Assembly: GCF_050003625.1 (NCBI RefSeq)
Contig: NC_134401.1
Coordinates: forward strand, 63,023,242-63,087,241
Length of the DNA: 64,000 nt
Direction of reading: 5' to 3'
From: Haematobia irritans
Lineage: Eukaryota; Arthropoda; Insecta; Diptera; Muscidae
Part shown: positions 12,595 through 24,700 of the stretch, in pieces
How the letters are laid out: the number at the start of each line of letters is the position of its first letter
Position numbering within the stretch: the first letter of the stretch is position 1
Program-made: the position numbers and the translations under genes
Notes under the pieces: model-generated
What the model was told of the DNA's origin: nothing
What the model saw: only the letters and a program-made list of their open reading frames with translations
Databases searched by the model: none

Positions 12595-13113
12595 TCCTAA
12601 AAAAATAGATTCTATAACATATGTTCCAAACATATTTTGCAAGAAGCAGAAATATTATTGCATATTGGCGAAACATGATTATGTTTATTTTATGTGAACA
12701 CTTTATATGTTTTGAAGCATATTGAGCCCAAAAATATTATTTGTTTGGAAGAATTTTCTCACAAAGAAGATTGTGCCTAAAAAAATTCTACCGTATTTGT
12801 AGAAGAAATTATTCAATAATATATTTTTTTAAATTTTACCTTTTGCCGGACGGGAATTTGAACCGCGGACCACACAGTTTGTAAGCCAACATTCTATCCA
12901 CTGGGCTACGTAGCTGTTATTGTCAACAATACACAACTATCGTTATAAGTTATATTTATATAGCATAGTTTGCGGCGCCTACGAGTCTAAGCAAACAAAA
13001 CATTATTTAACAGAAACATACATTATAATTTTTCAATATAGACATAAATTTATTTAGGCGTGAACTATTTTTAATAGCATTTAACACCATTCTGCATGCA
13101 TTTAAAATTTATT
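12595..13113 (-). mobile_element. TT element fragment
   Basis: Contains the palindrome-rich end (AAACATATTTTGC) and tRNA-like module 2 on the minus strand at about 12843-12918 (B box in reverse, then CTGGGCTACGTAGCTG). Module 1 and the far end are missing. It abuts the hairpin end of the next HP153-B. Confidence 0.7.
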
Positions 13114-13388
13114 TTTATACCCACCACCATATAATGGTGACGGGGGTATAATAAGTTTGTCATTCCGTTTGTAACACATCGAAATATCGATTTGCGACTA
13201 TATAAAGTATATATATTCTTGATCAGGGAGAAATTCTAAGACGATATAACGATGTCCGACTGTCCGTATGTCTGTCTGTTGTAATCACGCTACAGTCTTC
13301 AATAATGAAGCAATCGTGCTGAAATTTCGCACAAACTCGTCTTTTATCTGCAGGCAGGTCAAGTTCGAAGATGGGCTATATCGGTCCA

Positions 13389-14321
13389 CACCGAAAGAAT
13401 TCTCTTCGTAAATTTTACGAAGAATTCTTCATTAACTATTCTTCCTGAATTCTTCATTAAAATAACGAAATTTTCATTCATTTTCGTAAATTTTACGAAG
13501 AACATTTTACGAATATACGAAACTTCTACGAAACATTCTACATTAACTTTTCTTCGTAAAAAGTTCGTACTTTTAACGAAACTTTCTTCACATTTCATGA
13601 ATTTTGTGAAGAAGTTTTTACGAATATTTTACGAAACATTCTGCGTTAAAATTTCTTCATAAAAAGTACGAAACATTTTCTTTGAAATAACGAAGAAGTT
13701 TCATTGAAGTTGTAAAATTTCCGTTCGCGGCATTAAATTGTCTTTTATAATGTGCTTGAGTGTATTCCTTTATTCAATTTTTTTATGCAAGTCTATGCTA
13801 CTTCTCATTTGGGTGATAGCGCGCTATGAATAAAAGTGAAGCAATAAAACTAAAAATTATTCAAAAACTTAAGATGTAAAGTAGTGATGTCATTTTTCAC
13901 ACTTGCAACTACAACCAAATGCACTTTCGACTATAAATTTTTTTTCTAAAATTTCGAACATTTTTCAGAAAAAAGTACGAAATTTTTTCATAAAAAGTAC
14001 GAAAATTTTTCATAAAAACTACGAAAATTTTTCATAAAAAGTACGAAACATTTTCATAAAAAGAACGAAATTGTTTCATAAAAAGTACGAAGATTTTTCA
14101 TAAAAAGTACGAAGATTCTTCATAAAAAGTACGAAGATTCTTCATAAAAAGTACGAATTTTTTTCTTACAAACTACGAACATTTTGGAAGAACTTTTCTT
14201 CGTAAAAAGTACGAAATATTTCGTACTTTTAATGAAAAGTTTATTTGGTTGTAAAACAATGACAAATTTCGTACTTTTAACGAAATTTTTCGTTCTTTTT
14301 ACGAAGAAAATTCTTTCGGTG
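13389..14321. mobile_element. CACCGAAAG palindromic MITE with internal satellite
   Basis: The terminal inverted repeat CACCGAAAGAATTCTCTTCG is matched at the right end with one mismatch in about 25 bp. The interior is almost entirely a 20-25-bp unit of the form TTCATAAAAAGTACGAA in both orientations, so the single strand could fold extensively. The uninserted sequence is present at 22859-22893 in reverse. Comparison shows a 2-bp duplication CA at 13387-13388 and 14322-14323. No coding capacity; the ORF at 14120-14476 is a translation of the repeat. Confidence 0.85.
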
Positions 14322-14649
14322 CAGGTTTTGATATAGTCCCCATATAAACCGACCTTCAGATTTGGGGTCTTGGGCTTATAGAAATCGTAGTTTTTATCCA
14401 ATTTGTCTGACATTTGAAATCTAGAGGTATTTATGACCATAAAGAGTTGTGCCCAAAATGGTGAATATCGGTCCATGTTTTGCTATAGCCCCCATATAGA
14501 CGGATCTCCCGATTTTACTTCTTGGGCTTATAGAAACCGCAGTTTTTATTCAATTTACCTGAAATTGGAAATCTAGAGGTATTGTAGGACCACAAATACG
14601 TGTGCGAAAATTTGTGAGTATCGGTCCATGTTTTGGTATGGTCCCCATA

Positions 14650-14987
14650 GGTTAGGTTAGGTTAGGTGGAAGCCCGATGTATCAGGCTCACTTAGACTAT
14701 TCAGTCCATTGTGATACCACATTGGTGAACTTCTCTCTTATCACTGAGTGCTGCCCGATTCCATGTTAAGCTCAATGACAAGGGACCTCCTTTTTATTGC
14801 CGAGTCCGAACGGTGTTCCACATTGCAGTGAAACCACTTAGAGAAGCTTTGAAACCCTCAGAAATATCACCAGCATGGGATAATCCACCGCTGAAAAACA
14901 TTTTGGTGTTCGGTCGAAGCAGGAATCAAACCCACGACCTTGTGTATGCAAGGCGGGCATGCTAACCATTGCACCACGGTGGCTCCC
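14650..14987 (-). mobile_element. full-length tRNA-derived SINE with exact TSD
   Basis: The best-defined SINE: 338 bp, head at the right (CCACCGTGGTGCAATGGTTA read in reverse, with A box TGGTGCAATGG and B box GGTTTGATTCC) and a TAACCTAACC tail at the left. The 13-bp duplication TATGGTCCCCATA lies at 14637-14649 and 14988-15000. The insertion is within a 153-bp unit of HP153-B. Tail and duplication indicate LINE-mediated retroposition. Confidence 0.92.
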
Positions 14988-15526
14988 TATGGTCCCCATA
15001 TAAAACGACCTACCGATTTGGGGTCTTGGGCTTATAGAAACCGTAGTTTTTATCCAATTTGTCTGAAATTGGAAATCTAGAGGTATTTTAAGAGGTGTGC
15101 CGAAAATGGTGAGTATCGGTCCATATTTTGGTATAGCCCCCATATAGACCGATTTCCCGATTTTACTTCTTGGGCTTCTAGAATCCGAAGTTTTTTTCCT
15201 ATTTGCCTGAAATTGGAAATCTAGAGGTATTTTCGGGTCATAAAGAGGTGTGCCGAAAAGGGTGAGTATCGGTCCATATTTTAGTATAGCCCCTATAAGA
15301 ACGATCTCCAGATTTAACTCCTTGGGTTTCTAGAAACCGTAGTTTTTATCTGATTTGCCTGAAATTGTAAATATTCTGGTATTTTAAGCTCACAAACACG
15401 TGTATCGGATTAAGTTTTTATCGGTCCATAGACCGACTTCACTTTTTGAGGGTGTAGAAGGCGCACTTATCATGAAAATTGCTTGAAACTGAATGTTAAA
15501 TTTCCATATTTTACTTCTCGTAATTA

Positions 15527-16451
15527 CACACAAAAAAATAATTCTTTCCTCCCAAACGAAATTTTAGACAAACAAAGTTCGTTTCTCATTTGCTTTTCGC
15601 TGTAGGGATGTGTATTTGGAAGAAAAGTATATACTTTTTGTGATAAACGTTTATTCTTTTCCAGAATGTAAAAACAATTTCATAAAGACAAACTCAAAGA
15701 AAAAACATTGTTTTTTTTCTTGCTAATTGCATTTTCCCTCACATCTTTGTCACATTCAGGAAGTTTTTTAGTCCTTAGCACCTTTTCCTGTAATACCAAC
15801 AATGTAGAAGAAATTATATGATTTTATAAATTTTTTAAATTTTTTACCTTTCGCCTGGACGGAGAATCGAACCGCGGACCATGCTCTTTGTAAGCCAACA
15901 CACTAACCACTGAGCTATGTACCTGTTATGGTCATCAATAGATAAATATCCATATAAGTTATATTTATATAGCATAGCTTGCGGCGCCCATGAACCAAAT
16001 AAACAAAGTTTATTTAACAGAAACAAACATTTAGTTTGGCACCGTGGAGCAGTGGTTGCTACGTCCGACTTGCATGCCAAGGGTCGTGGGTTCGATCCCT
16101 GCTTCGACCAAAGTTTTTTTTTTGTTTGTTTTTTTTTTTTTACATATGTTCCAGATATGTTCGGAAGATTCGGAAAAATATCAACATTACATTGTAGTAT
16201 ATTAAATTTTGAATTGTAAAATGTGTCTTATTAAAGACCTAAAGTCAGAAAAGAACAGTGTTTGATATAAACGAAATGGACTGTGTTGTTATTTTCAAAA
16301 ATAACTTTTTTTATTGCAAAAATAAACATTTTGTAACAAACTAATTTTTTTTGGTGATAAAAGTTTAAAATTTTCGAAGCAATTCAAAAAACTCTAACAA
16401 AAGAAAAACGTTTTCGGTACACGTTTTTCAAACGTTTTTTTTCTTTGCGTG
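15527..16451 (-). mobile_element. TT element, 0.9 kb
   Basis: Ends CACACAAAAAAATAATTC on the left and CTTTGCGTG on the right, flanked by TA. The HP153-B sequence continues across the insertion. tRNA-like module 2 (minus, about 15848-15925) and module 1 (plus, about 16038-16110) are present, the latter followed by T runs that could stop pol III. The palindrome-rich outer arms are much reduced. Confidence 0.75.
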
Positions 16452-16735
16452 TATATTAGTAATGGGGGTAAAATCTACAGCTTTAAAATTTCAAATCAAG
16501 GCGTCATTTGTTCATTTTTCTTGCAAACTTACACGAGATTTTTATGATTCCCCAAAAACTCAACCGGAAACGGTTCTTATTAAACTGATGTAGTCATCGT
16601 AAGTAGAATCGAGGTGAACTGACCTGCTTAGGAGAATATATGTCATCAAACCCCCTGAAATTCCAGATATTATCAATTAACCCTCTACGACTAAGAGTTT
16701 TCGGCGGAAACTATTATATGTGATTCATGGTGGTG

Positions 16736-17687
16736 CACGCTCGCAAAAAATCGCTTCTGTAACATATACTCCCAAACATATTTTGCTTCAAGCATATATA
16801 TTTTTGGGTATTGCCCAAACATTTATATGTTTGATCTCTTCCAATATATAATATGTTTGAAAGCATATTGGTGTAAACAATATATGTTTGGGTAGTCTAA
16901 GTTCCAAACATTTTGTATTTTTGCATCCAAATTCAATAATGTTGTCTTCCAAAAAACAATATGTTATTATGTGAACATATAATATGTTTGGAAGCATTTT
17001 GCACCCAAAAATATTATATGCTCAAAAAAATTCTCCCAAACAATATTGTGCTCAAAATTTTATTTATTTATTTATATATTTACAATCATAATGAATTATG
17101 AAAAAACAGGTAATATAGGTGCTAACAACATAGGTTTTCGACCTGAATGCTCAAAATTTTGTTTCTGCCCAATTGTATATTCCCCCACATCTTTCTCACT
17201 TCCACGAGATTTTTTAGTTCTTAGCACCTTTTTCTGTAATACAAACATTGTAGAAGAAATTATTCAATTTTATGATTTTTTTATTTTAATTTTACCTTTT
17301 GCCGGACGGGGATTCGAACAGCGGACCACACAGTTTGTAAGGATCAAAGAAGTAGCTGATCAATTGCGCAAGGAATAATAAAATATTAATTTTGTAATAA
17401 CAAGCAACAACCACCAACTTAATTCAATATCGCTCCCTGTTAAATAGCGCTCCAAGCTACTAAACACATATATGTTTATAGGCTATTTCTAAATTAATAT
17501 ATGTTTGCATCCAAGCATATTATATTTACAAACATTTTATGTACCAAACATAATATGTTCTAAAATATTAACATATATGTCCCGAACATGTTGTGCTAGT
17601 TTATGAACATTATATGCTTGCACTCAAAAATATTGTGTTTAAAAATTTGTGTTCCAAACATATAATGTTTATAGCCAAACATATGAA
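16736..17687 (-). mobile_element. TT element, right end truncated
   Basis: Starts CACGCTCGCAAAAAATCGC inside HP153-B and shows the AAACATAT palindromes. It carries one truncated tRNA-like module and joins directly to the HP153-B end CTTACTGCTGTATATGC. The terminal AACAGTCTTTTTCG piece and part of the host element are deleted at that junction. A LINE tail is inserted at 17062-17147. Confidence 0.7.
17062..17147 (-). mobile_element. short LINE-type 3' tail insertion
   Basis: An 86-bp insertion into the TT element bounded by a perfect 13-bp duplication TGCTCAAAATTTT (17049-17061 and 17148-17160). Read on the minus strand it ends in an ATAAATAAATAAAT run. A severely 5'-truncated LINE, or a processed transcript copied by one, fits; 86 bp is too little to name the family. 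Confidence 0.75.
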
Positions 17688-17929
17688 ACTTACTGCTGTA
17701 TATGCTTGTTTTAATTTCCTTTGTGTGAATATTTTGACTTACTCGACTTTTTTTAACTTTCACTTTTCAACGCAAATTTCGCAAAGATTCAAACAAATTT
17801 CACATTATTTTGTTGCTATTTGACCAAAAGCATTAAAATATAAACAAATTATGTTAATTTTATATATTTAGTCTTTTAAGATAGTGTGAGTTAAACACCA
17901 ACAATAAACCAAAAATATTCCGAGCACCT

Positions 17930-18392
17930 TTCTGATGGACAGCAATACACTGGTAACCCAAACCGAGGAGCATCCCCCAGTAAAAAGCCCATGGGCGTAG
18001 CTAATCTGTAGGACGAGAAATCAAAGGGGACTCAAATCAACTTTTGTGCACGTTTTTGAGCCCAGATTGGGAAGAAATCTACAGTTTCATTATCATAACC
18101 GTACCTTATTAAAATTTTCCAAGGGGGTAATTATAGTCAAAGTTTCGATACGAATTTTCGCCTATTTACACCCCACGACAACGAACTACAGTGGGTATAA
18201 GTATGTTGCCGCACCCTTGGAGCATTCCCCAGTGCTAGCCGCATGAGTGTAGTTCATCCGTGAAAGGAGAAAACTCAAAGGGGGTAAAAGTAATATTTGT
18301 TAGAATTTCAACATTGATTTTCGCCTATTTGCATACACCCCACGACAACGAACTAAAGTGGGTATACATATATAGCTGGATACTCATCTGTG
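17930..18392 (+). repeat. degenerate tandem units, unnamed repeat
   Basis: ATTTTCGCCTATTT followed by CCCCACGACAACGAACT occurs twice, the latter at 18171 and 18338. The upstream parts (GGAGCATYCCCCAGT, then AAAGGGG) are also duplicated. A third partial copy continues beyond the M1 insertion at about 19052-19110. I do not recognise the family. Confidence 0.6.
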
Positions 18393-19051
18393 CACTGAAA
18401 AAAATATTGTCGTGAGGTCAAAGATTTCATGTCATGTCTTTAAAATACGAATACAAATTTTGCTTAGCATAGAAGACGCATTTCTTTAAAATAAAGTTAT
18501 TTTCCTTATCCAAAAGTCGATAAACTTTTCAATGAAGTCGTATTGTCCTTATAATTAAGTGATTTGACTTAAAAATGGGTATCTTAACATGAAAGAAAAA
18601 ATTTATAGGCTAAGGTCAACTTGACGTTAATAATTCAGAAAAATTCTTTAAATTTAATGAAATTGTCTTTAAATTTGTTGTCTTTTTGCATCTTGACTAC
18701 AAAGCAAAAAATCGTTCAAATATAGGACATGTTTTTCAAAACTTTATTTTAAAGAAGTTTTTACTTCAAACTTAGCATAATTTCTACTGGAAGTTGAGTC
18801 CTAATTTGGAAAATAAAGTTGCAGTTAACTCGTTTTTAAAGGACTTTGATAGGATATGAAGAAAAAAAGTTGAGAAAGCGAAAAATTAAAATTTGCTTCC
18901 TAGAAGCAAGTACGCAAAACCTAAATTTAAAAGTGAATTGTGTCTTAAAAGTATTCTTACTTGTATTCTCCGATTCTTTGGCTCGGAATCAATACCAAAT
19001 TTTTTAAAGTAAAAACAAAATCTTTGGAACCGAATATGCTTTTTTTCAGTG
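18393..19051 (+). mobile_element. M1 MITE, best complete copy
   Basis: Begins CACTGAAAAAAATATTGTCG and ends CTTTTTTTCAGTG. Flanking dinucleotides are TG on both sides where other copies have TA. At 659 bp it has no long ORF. It serves as reference for the partial M1 copies in this window. Confidence 0.85.
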
Positions 19052-19522
19052 TGGGTTGAGCAAAATCGAAGGGGATAAAAGTAATATTTGTACTTTTCGT
19101 TATATATTTCATAAAACAAAAAATTAACTAAAAGTAAATAAAGAAACCAACGCATAACATTATTTACTACTCTGTAGTTCATTCTTATTACTATTGAAAA
19201 ATATACGAAAATTTTAGTTCATAAAATTTTTAGTCATTAATGGAATATAGGGCTGGGGAAAATTTCTTAAAAAAAATTAAAATAAACTGAAACTCTATAT
19301 ATAGTTTTTTTGTAATAAACATATGTTCATTTTTGGCATTAGTTTAATAACGGACTTTCTTTCTGTGTATTTAAATTTAAAAAAAAAAAATCCCTCCAAC
19401 GCCTCAGCACACTCATCTAGAAGCGACGTTAAACACGGTGCTTCAAAAAGTTTGTTTGAGAATTAGCAATTTTACTTAAAGTAACTGAAAAATTTTTTTC
19501 ATATAAAAATATGACCCGATCG

Positions 19523-19592
19523 TTAGGTTAGGTTAAAGTGGCAGCCCGATTAAGATTCAGGCTCACTTAGACTATTCAGTCCATTGTGATGC
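19523..19592 (-). repeat. SINE tail fragment
   Basis: Only the TTAGGTTAGG tail and the adjacent SINE 3' region (GACTATTCAGTCCATTGTGA read from the left) remain. Head and body are absent. Confidence 0.75.
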
Positions 19593-21565
19593 GATAGTAA
19601 CAAAATGGGAATATTTGAATTTACGTCTTGATTCATCCAGGTCAATGACTTTTGTGGCTGTTGCGGTGTTAACGTTCCCAGTCCAACTCCAACTTTTATA
19701 TTTCTCCATCAAAGAAGCTTCCAAGGCATAAAATTTGAGTATTGAAAATAATGCGAAAATGGATTCCGTACATACGTCCTATAACAAGCCCACGTAAAAT
19801 TCATAAAATTCGTTTCTTATGGGGAGCTAATAAATGCATGCGCTTGACTTTGTTACACGGACTTATTTTTAGTACAATGCTAATCTTAAATAATACTTCG
19901 CAACTCCAAAAACACAACAAATTTACCAACTTGGTTTGCAACATTAACATTTGATTTAGTCATATCAACGATAATATTTATTACATTTTACTATCTGATT
20001 TGACTGCATTTATTGTAAACTAAAAAATAATTATATTATTTTCTGTGTGCGGAGTTCTGCGTTTTATTTGGCCAAATTCATCCGACTTCACCTGTTTCTG
20101 AAAATATATTATATGTGTTTCAAATTCATTGCATTTTATTTCGGACTAGTTTGAATTTAATTACGGATACTACTTTACACATCCAAATCCATGGCGCAAG
20201 CCCTTTTTCATATCAATCAAAAAAACTCTGACAATTTTTTATTCACGCTAAATATCAGGCTAACCTTTGAGGATACGGAATAGAATTACTGTTCTCGTGC
20301 AAATGTAACGCAATGCAATTCGCAAGTGGATGGAGTGGCGCACTTGTGCATATGCAGCAATTTGTTAACCAGACCATAAATCCTTTGGAGGACTTTCGGA
20401 AAGAATAACAAAACCAAAGACGATGAAAATTTTGGAACCCTGGTATGGGTTGAGTTTTTGTGGTTGCTGCATATTAATGGTTCCCGTTTTCAGATTTCTC
20501 TTACACATTATCCACCACTACCGTCAACCTGTAGCGAAAGATTCAATAGACGATATTTCATTCGCTCAAACAGTCAGTCAGGAACGAAGGCAACCACAAT
20601 GCACAAATGTAGTTGCACGGTCGATTTATGAGCATGTCCAACAAACAAAAAATTACAATTCAACAATGGAAGATTATATTTGGAGCTGGTATGACATCTA
20701 AACTAATGACGTTTAACGGCTGAAATAAAAATCGCCATGTTTGACATTGTGTCTCAATCAGTCTCCATGGTGGCAACCAAGAAATTGCATCATGGAATTG
20801 CATTTACAATATATGTTATTGTATGCAATGTTGCATGTTGTATACCAACAAGTTGTAATGCATTACGTGCTTGATGCAACATCCAACATTTTAAGAGAAT
20901 ATCCCTCTTATTTAAGAGAAAATTATGAGATAGTTTCGAAACTAATATAAAGGGCCAGTACGAAATATATTCGAATATTTCATTCAGCCATCATATTCAG
21001 CAAAAATTCGAACAACCCTTAGTATAGAGAGAGAGAGAGAAAGGGAGAGAGAGCTCATCGAAAGAATTCAGCTAAGAGCTAAAAATCGAATTAGAATTTT
21101 CGAAATTGTGTCTCATGTTGAATACACTCTCGCGCTCTGGAGCAACTGTTCCCATAAGAAATTTATTTCCCATAACCACAGTTCCAGACACAGCTGAAAC
21201 TCTATTATTCTCAGTGGTACAACATCTATGCACAACCAAGGTTCTCTATGGCGAAGAACGCTAATGTAAACAATGACGTCACAGATGTTGCGATTCCACT
21301 CTGATTTAAAAAGTAGAAGGGAATTTTATTGACAGGCAACGTGAAGCCGATTCTACCTGTGATTTGTTTACCATACAGTCAAAGTCGTGGGTCTACCTAA
21401 CCTGTCAATCATGGAAATATATGAAATCCTACGTCACTGCTATTCATATACAGTAGTTAAAGGATATAAGCACAACTCATATAATAAAAAGGTAACAAAA
21501 ACACCGTGTCTTTTTGTTGTTTTTTGTGCGAAAAATGTTTCATATAAGAAAAATATGTATAAGAA
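19593..21565. other. repeat-poor stretch
   Basis: About 2 kb that matches none of the repeat families in this window. It holds the weak ORF at 20423-20701, a GA-rich microsatellite near 21025-21053 and a perfect TGACGTCA palindrome at 21274-21281, the consensus CRE core. Host intergenic or intronic DNA is the simplest reading. Confidence 0.5.
20423..20701 (+). CDS. possible small membrane protein (weak)
   Basis: An uninterrupted 92-codon frame starting at ATG. Near the N-terminus, at about residues 10-30, is a hydrophobic stretch (LSFCGCCILMVPVF and on) that could span a membrane or act as a signal anchor. A polar C-terminal part with several Gln, Asn and Asp follows. AATAAA lies about 20 bp after the stop, and the frame sits in the longest repeat-poor stretch of the window. 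I recognise no family, and chance frames of this length are expected in 64 kb, so this is only a candidate. Confidence 0.22.
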   Translation: MKILEPWYGLSFCGCCILMVPVFRFLLHIIHHYRQPVAKDSIDDISFAQTVSQERRQPQCTNVVARSIYEHVQQTKNYNSTMEDYIWSWYDI

Positions 21566-23150
21566 ACAAGTATATACAGCAGTAAGTTCGGCCGGGCCGA
21601 ATCTTAAATACCCACCACCATGAACCAAATATTAGGGTTTCCTTTCAAATTTCAGGAGGGCTTGAGGACATGAGGACACTTCCCGAAGATAAATTTAAAG
21701 ATTTCACCTATGAGGACTATATCAGATTCTGGATTTATAAGAACCATTTTTGTTTGGGTTTTGGAGGAATCATTAACATCTCTTGTAAGCGTGCAAGAAA
21801 ATTAAAAAATAACGTCTTGATTTGAAATCTGTAATCTGTAGATTTTCACCCGAGAAGTAAAATCTGGAAATTTTACATTGAGTTTCAAGCAATTTTCATG
21901 ATCAGTGCGTCTTCTAAACCCTCAAGAAGTGAAGTCGGTCTATATGAAGACATTACCAAATGGACCGATAAAAACATATTCCGATACACATTTTTGTGAG
22001 CCTAAAATATCAGAATATTTACAATTTCAGGCAAATCGGATAAAAACTACGGTTTCTAGAAATCCAAGCAGTTAAATCGGGAGATCGTTCTTATGGGGGC
22101 TATACCAAAACATGGACCGATACTCACCATTTGTGGCACACCCCTTTATGGTCCCAAAACACCTATAAATTTCCAATTTCAGGCAAATTGTATATAAACT
22201 ACGGATTCTATAAACCCAAGATGTAAAATCGGGAGATCGGTCTATATTGGGGCTATACCAAAACATGGAACGATACGGACCATTTTCGGCACACCTTTTG
22301 ATGGTCCTCAAGTACATCTAGATTTTCAATTTCACGCAAATCGGATAAAAACTACGGTTTCTATAAGACCAAGACCCCAAATCGGGAGGTCGGTTTATAT
22401 GGGGACCATACCAAAACATGGACCGATGCTCACCATTTTTGGCACACCTCTTTACGGTTCTAAAGTACCTCTCGATTTCCAATTTCAGGTAAATTGGATA
22501 AAAACTGCGGTTACTATAAGCCCAAGAAGTAAAATCGGGAGATCGGTCTATATGGGGGCTATACCAAAATACGGACCGATTCTCACAATTTTTGGCACAC
22601 GTATTTTTGGTCTTACAATACCTCTAGATTTCCAATTTCAGATAAATTGAATAAAAACTGCGGTTTCTATAAGCCCAAGAAGTAAAATCGGAAGATCGGT
22701 CTATATGGGGGCTATACCAAAACATGGAACGATACTCACCATTTTTGGCACACCTCTTTATGGTCAAAAAATACCTCTAGATTTCAAATTTCAGGCAAAT
22801 TGGATAAAAACTACGATTTCTATAAGCCCAAGACCCCAAATCGGGAGGTCGGTTTATATGGGGACTATATCAAAACCTGGACCGATATAGCCCATCTTCG
22901 AACTTGACCTGCCTGCAGACAAAAGACGAGTTTGTGCAAATTTTCAGCACGATTGCTTCATTATTGAAGACTGTAGCGTGATTACAACAGACAGCCAGAC
23001 AGACAGACGGACATCGTTATATCGTCTTAGAATTTCTCCCTGATTAAGAATATATATACTTTATATAGTCGGAAATCGATATTTCGATGTGTTACAAACG
23101 GAATGACAAACTTATTATACCCCCATCACCATTCTATGGTGGTGGGTATA
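21566..23150 (+). mobile_element. HP153-B element, uninterrupted reference copy
   Basis: Starts ACAAGTATATACAGCAGTAA, followed by the inverted repeat TTCGGCC-G-GGCCGAA. At the right is a hairpin of the CCATCACCAT/ATGGTGGTGGG type ending GGGTATAA. At least five tandem units are marked by ATCGGGAGRTCGGTYTATAT at 22077, 22229, 22382, 22535, 22688 and 22841, a period of 152-153 bp. A GACAGACAGACGGACAT run and a TATATACTTTATATAGTC core precede the right end. No long gene; the 51-residue-periodic ORFs come from the repeat. Confidence 0.85.
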
Positions 23151-23261
23151 AAAAAAAACGAATAAAGGAACTATATCTGGCAACCACTTTTCTGTATCGG
23201 CAACACTGAATATTCTTTTTCAATGGCAACAGTAGATGTGAATTTCTATTTATTATACAAT

Positions 23262-24700
23262 TCACCACTACTGTGGTACAGGGTATAATAAGTTTGTGCA
23301 TTTGTATGTAACGCCAAGAAGGAAAAGTCTGAGACCCATGTCTGTCCGTCCGTCTGTCTGTCTGTCTGTTCATGTATTTTTGTGCGCAAAGTACAGGTCG
23401 CAGTTTAAGTCCGATCGTCCTCAAATTTGGCATAGGGTCGTGTTTTGAGACAAAGACAATCGCTATTGATTTTGGAAAAAATCGGTTCAGATTTAGATAT
23501 AGCTGCCATATATACTTATCCCCGATCTGGTCATAATTGGCGTGCTTATCAACCGATGTTCTTCAAATTCAGTACATCCGAATATTTTATGAGTCTCAAA
23601 AAACTTGCAAACTATCAGCTAAATCGGTTCAGATTTAGATATAGCTCCCATATATATCTTTCGTCCGATTTAGACCCATATGACCACAGAGGCCAAAGTT
23701 TACTACCGATTTTCGTGAAATTTTGCATAAGAGTAGAATTGACATTCTACCAATGTTTGGTAAATTTGATTGAAATCGGTTCAGATTTAGATATAGCTCC
23801 CATATATATCTTTCCCCCGATATGGACTAAGACGGTCCCAGAAGCCAGAGTTTTACCCCAATTTGGTTGAAATTTTGCACTAGGAGTACAATTAGTAGTT
23901 TAGTCAAGTGTGTCAAATTTTATTGAAATCGGTTCAGATTTAAATATAGCTCCTATATATAGCTTTCGCCCGATTTACACTCATATGACCACAGAGGCCA
24001 ATTTTTTGTTCCGATTTAGTTAAAATTTTGCACAGGGAGTAGAATTAGCATTGTAGCTATGCGTGCTAAATTTGGTTGAAATCGGTTCAGATTTAGTTAT
24101 ATCTCCCATATATAGCTTTCGCCCGATTTACACTCATATGACCACAGAGGCCAATTTTTTGCTCCGATTTAGTTGAAATTTTGCACAGGGGGTATAATGA
24201 GCATTGTAGCTATGCGTGCCAAATTTGGTTGAAATCAATTCAGATTTTGATATAGCTGCCATATATATGTTTTTCTGATTTCGACAAAAAATGGTCAAAA
24301 TACCAACATTTTCCTTGTAAAATCGCCACTGCTTAGTCGAAAAGTTGTAAAAATGACTCTAATTTTCCTAAACTTCTAATACATATATATCGAGCGATAA
24401 ATCATAAATAAACTTTTGCGAATTGCTTCAGATTTAAATGTTTCCCATATTTTTTACTAACATTTTGTTCCACCCTAGTGCATTAGCCGACTTAAATTTT
24501 GAGCTACAGATTTTGTAGAAGTCTTTCAAATTCTGTTCAGATGGAGTGATATTTAAATGTATGTATTTGGGACAAACCTTTACATATATAGCACCCAACA
24601 CATTTGACGGATGTGATATGGTATGGAAAATTTAGATTTACAAAGTGGTGCAGGGTATAATATAGTCGGCCCCGTCCGACTTTAGACTTTCCTTACTTGT
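23262..24700 (-). mobile_element. HP153-C element
   Basis: Reverse-oriented. A hairpin with CCACTACTGTGG is at the left. The right end reads GGCCCCGTCCGACTTTAGAC, then CCTTACTTGT, the complement of the ACAAGTAAGG start. Units marked by AATCGGTTCAGATTTAG recur at 23483, 23625, 23777, 23930, 24083 and 24236. The last four spacings are 152-153 bp. A CCGTCCGTCTGTCTGTC run follows the left hairpin. Confidence 0.85.

Larger units (their letters stand above)
13118..17712 (-). mobile_element. HP153-B element split by four insertions
   Basis: Reverse-oriented. The hairpin end ACCCACCACCAT is at the left and the ACTTACTGCTGTATATGCTTG end is at the right. Pieces of HP153-B with 153-bp units appear at 13118-13388, 14322-14649, 15000-15526 and 16452-16735. 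Between them sit a palindromic MITE (13389-14321), a SINE (14650-14987) and two TT elements (15527-16451 and 16736-17687). The near-uninterrupted copy at 21566-23150 serves as the reference. Confidence 0.75.

Noticed and set aside
14644..14665. TTAGG-like runs resembling arthropod telomere repeats
   Set aside because: They occur only as the tail of the SINE and flies lack TTAGG telomeres.
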